A stretch of DNA of 64,000 bases from Acanthornis magna. Lineage: Eukaryota; Chordata; Aves; Passeriformes; Acanthizidae. Shown one piece after another: positions 9,670-21,033 of this stretch; the stretch's first letter is position 1, and each line of letters opens with the position of its first letter. The position numbers and the translations under genes were made by a program. The stretch is taken from contig JAWUZG010000357.1 of assembly GCA_036785705.1 (NCBI GenBank), positions 62,001 through 126,000 on the forward strand, written 5' to 3'. The notes under the pieces are model-generated. The model had not been told where the DNA came from and ran no database searches. It saw only the letters and a list, made by a program, of their open reading frames with translations.

Positions 9670-12300
9670 CCACGACCTCAGGCTCAGTTACACTGGGACA
9701 AAAAAAACTCTGAATGCTCAGAGCTATTTCTATTGCCTTCACAGAGATCGTATTTTCTTCCATTTTCCAGCCCTTTATTGTTTAATTTATATATACAGTT
9801 ATATGTGCATTTTTAAACGCTATGTATCTGTATTTAGAATTTCTTATACTCCAAGATCTTGTATATAATACAGTAGATAAGGGGTTGTATTTTGAAATTA
9901 ATTTTAAAAATAATTTATATAAAGATAATGAAAGCTACAATTTTTTATCTTTTTCGTACAAACACACCCCCTAAACTTCCAAGCATTTTTGGCCTGTAAA
10001 ATCTCTTGCTTTAGTAATGCCATTTACATATGTATTCCCCCCCTGCAAAAAGGGCCTCTATATAATTTCTTATATTTTTCTCATATTAATATATTTCTTA
10101 TATTCTTATATAATTTCTTATATTCTCTATACAATTTCTTATATATAAAATATTGTATATAATAGATATATTTTTATTTGAAAATCAATGTATATACAAA
10201 TTAATATTATTTTTCTGTATATGCAAAAAAGAGAAACTTTACTGTTAATACATAAATTAGCATGGGAAAAAATTCTGTATTTATTTCAGGTTTGATGCTG
10301 TCCAGTTACACAGGCATGGTGTGACTAATAACATTACTATCTATATTTAACCTATTTAATCCAGCAAATTACCACACTGTACTGTTGCTAAAATACAATT
10401 TTAATGTATCCATATATTCTAGAGTGTGTATAGTACAAAAAAGAATATTTGCAAAGGTCCAGTTTCACTTCTAATTTCTTCCAAATAGTTGTCTCAACTG
10501 CATGTATTTTAATATTTTGAAGTACTAAAGTAAAAATGCATATTTATTTAGTATTTGCAGCTGATTTGTTTGAATAAAACATAGAAAACTTTCTGAGGAA
10601 TGACAAGTAAAAAGAATTTTTTTCAGCTGTATTATTTTCATATGACTGCTGTATATGATAATGTATGGTCCAAGTGATTACAGAAAAATTAATCTGTATT
10701 TACAGAGATGTTTCTTTGGGATGTGTTTTTGCATTGAATGGTTTTTTGATAGCTTTTAACCACAAAACATCACACAATTTCAAAAAGCAACGGACTGAAG
10801 ATAGGAGTCCACTGCCTCTAAAAATGCAGCACATATAAATAATGAGGGTCAATGGGATGGTTTCTTCTAAAATACCAAAGGAAAAATCTCCACCGAGGTA
10901 TTTCTAAATATTTTTGTAAGCAGAATGCTGAACCACTCTAGGTAGAGTTAACCAGACCCCAAAATAACTGTTCGTTTTTAAAAAAGGAACCATTTCAAAC
11001 TGTAATTACACATTATTCTTTGATATGCTCACTGTTAAAAAAAAGGCAAATGAAACAAAACCAAAATCAGAACAAACAAAAACCACCCAAACCCTACCCT
11101 TATGTAACAAAGTTTGATTTAGTCCAAAATGCTTTGCTTTAGTCCAAAAATAAGTCTTTATTATAGACTGCACAGATGCAAAAATATATATCAATAACTA
11201 CAAGGTATTTTAGGACAGAAAAATGTGTTTGAAAATGCAAATATATCCCATTTTATAATTTTCTCAGTAAAAACATTTGAGAGAAACTGTGTTACAGTCA
11301 ACAAAATAACATTACTAAACCCAACTTTGCTCTTCAAGGTGATCTTCAGTTAAAAATTGAAACAGAAGCATACAGAAATGTATTTTTTATCCTCATTTTC
11401 CCTTCCCAAAAGGCCTCCAGATTGACACAGCTTAGGAAAGCAATGAGAAGTTTTTATGCTTCGTTCTCACAAAAAATGTGCAACGATTTTTGGTTTTTGC
11501 CATCTCAGCCTTTGTACAAAGGATGTTAAAACCTCCCTTCCCCTTCAGCAACTCTGATCGTTATCCTCCCCTTAAAAACAATCTGAACATTAGTAATAAT
11601 TAGAACAGAAAAAGCTGTAGCTTAAATATTATTTAAAAAATGAATAGCTGGAGTGGACAGCCCAGAGATCATGGGCTACCACATTTGGGTTTGCAGTTTT
11701 GGAAAATTTAAGGATTTAAATACGGAGAATTTAAGGATTTAAATATGGAGAATTTAAGGATTTAAGGACTCTACCTCATTACAGTATCCTGTAAACTGTT
11801 TCACTGTAAAACTGAAACACCAGAGGGCAATTTCCATCTCTCCCAAAAAGCAAAGAGAGAAGGACAGGACATCCAAAAAATGTGAGAAAATCTAAGGGAT
11901 GGCACCAACATCAGCAGGGTTCTGTCACCGAAATTAAGTGAAAAACAAAACCCCTCCAACAGCATTTTTAATGTTAGAGAGTCAGGCATTATTTATTTTC
12001 TGTGTCACAGAAATAATCTCATCCACACACAGCCCTGGGCGTGCAGAGAGAATAATTCCATATGAAGCTATACATATGGCTTTAAGTTGATTTTTTCAGA
12101 TATTTTACACAGTCAAAACTCATAGAAATGTATTGGGTCAGTGTTCATTGGTTCTAATGGCATAGTTTCTAGCATTTGGTTTCCTATTGGATCAAATTTC
12201 CTCACCTCCGATGCTAATTAGGTCTTCTAACGATGCCTTAAGGATTTTTAGCTTCTATTTTTCATGGATCTGTAGTTTTGGTGTGTAGCTCTGGTTTTTA
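9670..12300. other. AT-rich stretch without a recognisable gene
   Basis: The DNA resembles long 3' UTR or ordinary intergenic sequence, with ATATA runs at 10050-10210 and no frame of coding character. A short 25-bp tandem (GGAGAATTTAAGGATTTAAATA type) lies at about 11705-11770. I see no exon, tRNA or conserved RNA in it. Confidence 0.6.
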
Positions 12301-12309
12301 TCACTCCAT

Positions 12310-14985
12310 ATAGAGTGGTAAAAACCTCTGTCCCCAGCATTTTAGACAAAACAATTCCCCTCAATTGGAAAATCCAAGGACACTTCGCTGCCTCAGAGCC
12401 CCAAAATATGTGAAAAACAGTGAATTGAGCGGGAGCAAGCTTGGGGTGGTTGAGAGCCTGACATGATAATACACAGAATTTACAAAATGTGAAGAACTCA
12501 CGACTCACTGTCCATTTTGGGTGTACCCTCTCGAAGGTTCTGTCTGCCCTAAATGCACCTAAAGGTATTGAATAAATTATTATTCTTATTCTCCTAACTT
12601 TGTCCAGCCTTCTGTTTTAGGAAGCCCTGTTTTAGGCATCACTTTTTAATCTTTCTTTTCTTAGATTATGTGTCTCTGACCATGCCAGGGGTGAGATTTG
12701 GAGTCGATGGTCTATTAATGACCTGTTACCTTTTGTGTATTTTCTGTTCTCTGTTTTGATGTTAAACTCATCAGGCCTCACCTAGAGGAACAATGCCTTG
12801 GAAAATAAATTTCAGTTCCCTTCCTCTACAAAGTCCTCTTCGGTTCCCTCCTCTGCAAAGGTGAACAAAACCTGAATAAAGTCATACAAAAATGTTTGAA
12901 CTCTTATGTTTTCTAGCAATTCCACCGAAGTGTCTCGGGGTTCAAGTTCCCTTCAGCTCCCAATTCCCAGCAGCAGCCAAACCTCTGTCCCCAGCATTTT
13001 AGACAAAACAATTCCTCCCAATTGGAAAATCCAAGGACACTTCGCTGCCTCAGAGCCCCAAAATATGTAAAAAACAGTGAATTGAGGGGGAGCAAGCTTG
13101 GGGTGGTTGAGAGCTTGACATGATAATACACAGAATTTACAAAATGTGAAGAACTCTCGACTCACTGTCCATTTTGGGTGCAGCCTCTCAAGTAGGCCCT
13201 AAATGCACCTGAAGGCCTTTGATAAATTAATTTTATTCTCCTAACTTTGTCCTGCCTTCTGTTTTAGGAAGCCCTGGTTTAGGCATCACTTTTTTATCTT
13301 TCTTTTCTTAGATTATGTGTCTCTGACCATGCCAGGGGTGAGATTTGGAGTCGATGGTCTATTAATGACCATTGATGGCTGTTACCTTTTGTGTATTTTC
13401 TGTGCTCTGTTTTGATATTAAACTCATCAGGCCTCACCTAGAGGAACAATGCCTTGGAAAATAAATTTCAGTTCCCTTCCTCTACAAAGTCCTCTGCAGT
13501 TCCCTCCTCTGCAAAGGTGAAAAAACCCAAATAAAGTCATACAGAAATGTCTAAACTCCTATGTTTTCTAACAGTTCCACCGAGTCAGGCTGTGCTGCTT
13601 CTGAAGTGTCTCGGGGTTCAAGTTCCCTTCAGCTCCCAATTCCCAGCAGCAGCCAAACCTCTGTCCCCAGCATTTTAGACAAAACAATTCCTCCCAATTG
13701 GAAAATCCAAGGACACTTCGCTGCCTCAGAGCCCCAAAATATGTAAAAAACACTGAATTGAGGGGGAGCAAGCTTGGGGTGGTTGAGAGCTTGACATGAT
13801 AATACACAGAATTTACAAAATGTGAAGAACTCACGACTCACTGTCCATTTTGGGTGTACCCTCTCGAAGGTTCTGTCTGCCCTAAATGCACCTAAAGGTA
13901 TTGAATAAATTATTATTCTTATTCTCCTAACTTTGTCCAGCCTTCTGTTTTAGGAAGCCCTGGTTTAGGCATCACTTTTTAATCTTTCTTTTCTTAGATT
14001 ATGTGTCTCTGACCATGCCAGGGGTGAGATTTGGAGTCGATGGTCTGTTAATGACCTGTTACCTTTTGTGTATTTTCTGTTCTCTGTTTTGATGTTAAAC
14101 TCATCAGGCCACCTAGAGAAACAATGCCTTGGAAAATAAATTTCAGTTCCCTTCCTCTACAAAGTCCTCTTCGGCTCCCTCCTCTGCAAAGGCAAACAAA
14201 ACCCAAATAAAGTCATACAGAAATGTCTAAACTCCTATGTTTTCTAACAGTTCCACCGAGTCAGGCTGTGCTGCTTCTGAAGTGTCTCAGGGTTCAAGTT
14301 CCCTTCAGCTCCCAATTCCCAGCAGCAGCCAAATCTCTGTCCCCAGCATTTTAGACAAAACAATTCCTCCCAATTGGAAAATCCAATGACACTTCGCTGC
14401 CTCAGAGCCCCAAAATATGTAAAAAACAGTGAATTGAGGGGGAGCAAGCTTGGGGTGGTTGAGAGCTTGACATGATAATACACAGAATTTATAAAATGTG
14501 AAGAACTCACGACTCACTGTCCATTTTGGGTGTAGCCTCTCAAGTAGGCCCTAAATGCACCTAAAGGCCTTTGATAAATTAATTTTATTCTCCTAACTTT
14601 GTCCAGCCTTCTGTTTTAGGAAGCCCTGGTTTAGGCATCACTTTTTAATCTTTCTTTTCTTAGATTATGTGTCTCTGACCATGCCAGGGGTGAGATTTGG
14701 AGTCGATGGTCTATTAATGACCATTGATGGCTGTTACCTTTTGTGCATTTTCTGTGCTCTGTTTTGATATTAAACTCATCAGGCCTCACCTAGAGGAACA
14801 ATGCCTTGGAAAATAAATTTCAGTTCCCTTCCACTACAAAGTCCTCTGCAGTTCCCTCCTCTGCAAAGGTGAAAAAAACCTGAATAAAGTCATACAAAAA
14901 TGTTTGAACTCTTATGTTTTCTAGCAGTTCCACCGAAGTGTCTCGGGGTTCAAGTTCCCTTCAGCTCCCAATTCCCAGCAGCAGC
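12310..14985. repeat. 676-bp tandem array derived from the THUMPD2 terminal exon and 3' UTR
   Basis: Nearly four units share the landmark CTCTGTCCCCAGCATTTTAG at about 12324, 12982, 13658 and 14334 (periods 658, 676, 676). Each unit's right end repeats the last roughly 35 bases of THUMPD2 coding sequence and its stop region (CAGCTCCCAATTCCCAGCAG on plus). Units 1 and 3 resemble each other (CTCTCGAAGGTTCTGTCTG), as do units 2 and 4 (CTCTCAAGTAGGCCC), so the array is a higher-order dimer of about 1.35 kb. The short minus-strand frames inside are not conserved proteins. Confidence 0.88.
14584..14589 (-). promoter_or_regulatory. Candidate THUMPD2 poly(A) signal
   Basis: AATAAA on minus is 361 bases past the THUMPD2 stop codon, inside the first repeat unit. 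Unit 2 carries the same hexamer and units 1 and 3 do not, so alternative 3' ends are possible. Confidence 0.45.
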
Positions 14986-17900
14986 AGGAGCCATCTTCCT
15001 GTATTTGTGGATGAAAGCATCTGTCTTCCCAAGACTGACCCCATAGACACCATCTGGCACCAGAGACCCCAAAACTCTGCTGTTGAGGAAAGATTTTTCA
15101 CCACCATTGGTCAAGGAGGAAGAATTCCCATCGACACTCGGGGTTTTTTTGGGGTCACCATCAGCAGAGTCACTTCCAGCACTGTTGGTCAGACCATCCA
15201 TGCATTTATGGAAATCTTGGCTCAGCAGCAACACGAGAGTCCCTCCGACACGAAGCACTCTGGGAATCACAGGGAAAATAAAGTTAATCCTGCCTGGCAT
15301 CCCTTTGTCAGGAAAATTAGAGTTTATGTCCAAAAAGGAAAGAGAGGAGTTCTGTGACTTTATTAAAGGGAGAGGTCAGGGACAGTTTCCCATGGGGTAT
15401 CTCAAATTGTTGGAGGATGCAGCCTCTTTTTATCCTAATTTTCTGTCTGCATTTCCCGCTCTCTTTCTCCATTGGCTGAGGTACCCCAGAGGTACAGAAT
15501 TCCCAAATTTCCTGATACAGATCCCATTCTAATGTGCACCCCCGCCCTCTTCTTTTCTTTGTGTCTTTGCTATTTTATTGAAATCCAGGGATTTAGCACA
15601 GTCTTGGGTGAGTCAATCAGTGGAATTCTTATGGAATTTATGGTTCCTTCCCATTTTTTTTTAATCTCTCAGTATCTTGTTTTATCTACCAGCAGAGCCA
15701 CAGTTTGTTTGTAAAGACATTCCCTTCTCACTCTTTTCACCTTTGTCTGTGCAGAACACAACAAATGCCATTCAATAAAACACCTGAACGAGGCACGGCT
15801 CAATTCAGCAAGCTGCAGCTCCAAAAGGAATTTAAAATCCAGATCTTCTTCCCTCTTCCTGAATGGGAGAACCAGGCCCTGTCCTGACTCCCAAACATTT
15901 CTTCCCTTTCTGTTGGGTTAGAAAGGAAGATAAATTCATTTCTTACCCCCCTTAGGATTCTTTCAAGGATTGAGGGCACCATCAAACCTAGGGGTTTTTT
16001 TGGAGATTGTAAAGGAACAGCCTCCCAGGGCTTCTCAGATTAGTAGGGTAATTCTGAAACTTCCTTTTTGGAAGGAAAGGAGTCAAAGTATCAAAAAATC
16101 GAAGTCGCAACCTTGGTTGAAACCTTCTCTCTAGAACGCATTTTGTAAACTAAACTCTAGCCTCATTTAAGAAAGAATTCTTTAAAATAGAGAAACGTTA
16201 CTTCATTTATTAAGTTTCTTCTTGAGAAATTCTAAACAAATACGCAAATTTGCAAATATGCTAAATCAACTTCAAAGTCGAAGTATCAAAAAAAATCAAA
16301 GTCGCAACCTTGGCTGAGACCTTCTCTCCAGAACATATTTTGTAAACGAAACTCTAGCCTCATTTAAGAAAGAATTCTTTAAAATAGAGAAACGTTACTT
16401 CATTTATTAAGTTTTTTCTTGAGAAATTCTAAACAAATACGCTAACTTGCAAAGTCTATGACATTGTTTATGAATTATATGAACTGTGCATCTCAGCGTG
16501 TCCCACCTTTGAAGGTCTGAGCACCTAAAATCTTATTTCAAATACCAAAATAAAACCCTTTTTACCCCTTTAATTGTGCCTGCCTCATAATTTAGAATTC
16601 AGACCAGCTGAAAGGCAGTATTAGCAGCCCATTATTAGCTTGCCTCAACTCTGCCACAAAATGAGACAGTGAGAGATGAAACGATGCACCTAAAATCAGC
16701 AAGGAAAATGCATTTCACTGTTTTCTAGTCTGAGATTCTTCCTGTTAAGGCAGCTTGGTGAAAGCTTGGCCGCGACCTCAAAAAGGAATGATTTTATACA
16801 AGCAGGCCTCAATTGAGGAAGAATTATAGCTTTATTTGCCTGGCCATGCTCTAACTTTGTCTCCTCTTTCTCCTTTTTTCTCCATAAAGAAAACTTCTGA
16901 GTGGGAACTGGGAGAAATAATGGGCAAAGCAAGTACTAAGCTTATTGTTTTTAAAGTAGAATGATAGTGAAGTATTTGTGTTGTAGTGAAGGGCCGAGGG
17001 GTGGATTTTGTGTAATTCGTGTTTTTGTCTTGTGTTGCGATGTTTCTTGTGGATTTGATGTAGGGAACTTTTTTTGTTCTTTTCTTTCTGTTTAGTTTAG
17101 TTGTTCTTTTGGTTTTTCTGTTGTTTTAAGAGAAAATTATATGTTGAATGCAGATTTTAATGATTTCTATTTCACCATCATGCCCTGTAAAGTGTATTTG
17201 TGAGTCTGCGCTGCCATTGGCACTCACAGCTCACAAGACACAACACAAAAATCTCTGAGGGACAAATAAAGGGCTGAGACTTCCACAGCCTGCACAGGGT
17301 CAGAACACAGAGCTGGAGAGTAAATAAAATAAATTTGCCCTGGAATAAAGCAAATCTGAGGCTGACTGAATGCTCAGATCTTCCATCAAACCCCATCAAA
17401 GGGCTCTTCCAAAAGATCTTCCAAAAAGATCTTCCCAAAACCCCATCTTCCATCAAAGTGTGGCAAAGGCTTCACGTACCTCTCCATTTCCTGGAGAATA
17501 TCTGGCAGGAGTTGGGCATCATTTGTAATCTTGAACTTCTTCCCAAATGGAATATCCGAAATAACGCTGTCAAAGCTCTCTGAAGGCAATGGCAATGCTG
17601 CAGAGCAAAGACAGGTTTTTATCTCTGACTGAAAAATGCAGAGCAGCTGTGCCCCCACTCCCCTCCCAACACTGTCTGCTCTTTTTGGGTTATTCACAGA
17701 TTCACAGCTCCTCACAAACACCACGATGGAGCCACACCATTCCTCTTCAGATTGGGAAGACACAAACATCATTTAGTTTGAAGATTCCCTGCCCCTGATG
17801 GTGTTTGTTCCTATGTCAAGACTCTCCAGTAGGACACGTTCCAGATGAACTTCTGCTTCTCAGCACACAGCACATCCTAAACATTAAAATAATTTAGCAA

Positions 17901-20900
17901 AATACAAAAGAGCTAAGTTTGTGAGCACTTAGCTCAGATGTTCAAGTGTGATGGCAAGGAACCACATCAAATTCCTCTCCATCCCCCTTTTCTCCACCCA
18001 AGAATCATTTGGATTCTGTCAGAGCTTGAGTTTTTTAAGTGTTTCCTTGGAGTTTCCTCATCCTAGAGCAGTCAGAATATCCAAAATAACGCTGTCAAAG
18101 CTCTCTGAAGGCAATGGCAATGCTGCAGAACAAAGACAGGTTTTTATCTTTGAAAAACGCGGAGCAGCTGTGCCCCCATTCCCCTTCCAAAAAATGTCTG
18201 CTCTTTTTGGGTTATTCACAGATTCACAGGTCCTTCTGCACTCGTCCTCACAAACACCATGACGAAGCCACACCATCCCTCTGCAGAATGGGAAGACACA
18301 AAGGTGGTTTAGTTTGAAGATTCCCTGCCCCTGAAGATGTTTGTTCCTACGGCAAAACTCTCCAGTAGGGCCCGACACAGTTCCAAATGAACTTCTGCTT
18401 CTCAGCACACAGCACATCTTAAACATGAAAATAATTTAGCAAAATACAAAAGAGCTGAGTTTGTGAGCACTTTACTTAGCTCGGATGTTCAAGTGTGGTG
18501 ACAAGGAATCACATTAAATTCCTCTCCATCCCCCTTTTCTCCACCCAAGAATCACTTGGATTCTGTCAGAGCTTGAGTTTTTTAAGTGTTTCCTTAGAGT
18601 TTCTGCATCCCAGAGCAGTCAGGTCTCCTGACCACGATGCACTACCACACCCTGTGATGATAAAGGTCAGTCTGAGATCCTTCCTGGGACCCTCAGGGTC
18701 CTCCATCCCTCACCTCAGGGTGCTCCAAACTGAGTGGACAAGGCCCTGAGCAACCTGACACAGCTCTGGAGTTAGCAGACAATCTCCAACAGTCCCTTCT
18801 CACCTAAACTCTGCTGGGATTTTACTTTTCTAGAACCAGCTGGAGATGTTTCCTGGATCATTCTTGGATCCACACTCGCAGCACAACAATTGGGTAAGAA
18901 TTTTATCTGCAAATGAAAGGACATATCACCTCCAGTGCTGCTCAAGATATGCAGAGATAACAGCTCCTGACCAGTGATGGAGACACCAAAACCTGAGCAC
19001 CTTCCATTATTGTAGAAACCAAACTGAAACACACCTTTTGAGTAAGAAATAAACCTACATTCTTAGAAAAATGAAGAGTATTTCTTACCATTCCAGTAAG
19101 AAATAAATACTGCAAGGTAAAAAAAAAAAAAAAAGAACATTTCATCAGTAATGCCCAGGATAAAACAGCCAGCTTGTCTGCCATGAATTTCATATATTTC
19201 ATACATATTTAACCCCAGGCTTTGAGGTCCAGAATAAGGTCATGAAATTATTTTCTTCTGTATACCAATTCTTGTGAATTAAAACCAGATTCCCTCTAAC
19301 AGAAGAAAGGAATGGTCATTCAAAATACTTCAAAACATGAACAATTCACCTGAGCTTAGTGAGCCCTCACCGTTACTCACCTGGAAAATCTAAGTTTCAG
19401 GCTGCATTTTATTTGGATTTGTCCTGGCTGTGTTCCAGTAAGATACAAAGAACTCTCACATGGTCCATCCTCTTTGTGGTATTTTTTAATATTTTAATAT
19501 TTACCATTAAGAGAGACAACCACAGTCCATGCTGGACAATTCCCATTTTTATTTTCTTCTGCTGATTTCATTCTTACCAAAGTTCCCAGCATAGGCAGCA
19601 GGGAGGAAGAACAAATAATTATCCCTTCACGAGCACTACAGAGTCACCACTCAGCCATTTATTGGGAGTTAGCTCTACAACACAACACCTCAAGAGAACC
19701 TAAATTACCTGTACAATCCTAAAAACACAAAAAAATTCACTTGGAAATCCTCCAGACGTACCTTTCACAGAAGCTTTAAGCAACTCAATCTTATCCATTA
19801 AGCCTGCAGCTCTGATATTGCCATCTGCACCCTCTAATTGGGAATCACTGATATCAGCACCCCAGTAAGAGGCTTCCTGTTCAGAGAAAGAGAGAAAATC
19901 TTGTCAACACCCAGGTTATTTATTTTATAAACCCTTCCCAGAATTGCCTCGTTGCAAGATAACTCTCCTTTCTGGAATATCTCTGAGATACGAGAGCAAC
20001 TCAATCCAGAGGATGGAGGAATGGAGGAAGTTTGTGCTGTCTTCACTCCTTTAATGTTCTGGTCTGCTCAAGACTCTTGAAATTACAGAAATATCAAATT
20101 TCTGCTGCTTCTAATGCTGACAACTGACTGTCTCACCACACTGGATAAGCCCAGGAAGATTTACAAGTCCATGGTTGCCTCAAACCCTGCAGGGTCAATC
20201 TGCACCAGCCTGGACACATTCATTTGGAGGAAATGTTTGTACTAAAACACTTTTAGCAACTGCCCAGAAGGATTGGTTTGGTTTCACTTTTCCAGCAATG
20301 GATTTTGGCCTAACTGGTATAGGCCAAAATATTTATTTATTTAGTTAGTTAGTTATAGAAAAAAGCCAGTATCAGCACCAGCCTGGACACATTCATTTGG
20401 AGGAAATGTTTGTGCTAAAACACTTTTAGCAACTGCCTAGAAGGATTGGTTTGGTTTCACTTTTCCAGCAACGCATTTAGGCCTAACTAGTATAGGCCAA
20501 AATTAATTAATTAATTAATTAATTTATAGAAAAAACCCAGTATCTGCACCAGCCTGGACACATTCATTTGGAGGAATGTTTGTACTAAAACACTTTTAGC
20601 AACTGCCCAGAAGGATTGGTTTGGTTTCGCTTTTCCACCAATGGATTTTGGCTTAACTGGTATAAGCCAAAATATATATATATTTATAGAAAAAACCCAG
20701 TATCTGCACCAGCCTCTAGGACACATTCATTTGGAGGAAATGTTTGTACTAAAACACTTTTAGCAACTGCCCAGAAGGATGGGCTTGGTTTCACTTTTCC
20801 AGCAATGGATTTTGGCCTAACTGGTACAGGCCAAAAACTATATATATATTTATAGAAAAAAGCCAGTATCTGCACCAGCCTGGACACATTCATTTGGAGG

Positions 20901-21002
20901 AAATGTTTGTACTAAAACACTTTTAGCAACTGCCTGGAAGGATGGGCTTGGTTTCACTTTTCCACCAATGGATTTTGGCCTAACTGGTATAGGCCAAAAT
21001 AT

Positions 21003-21033
<31 letters not shown>

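Noticed and set aside
12248..14517. Repeated 70-88 aa minus ORFs that look like a small gene family
   Set aside because: They recur only because the 676-bp unit repeats. They have no recognisable domain and lie in the THUMPD2 3' UTR-derived array.
12310..14985. CRISPR-like regular spacing
   Set aside because: Units are 676 bp with no short repeat/spacer structure, and the DNA is vertebrate.
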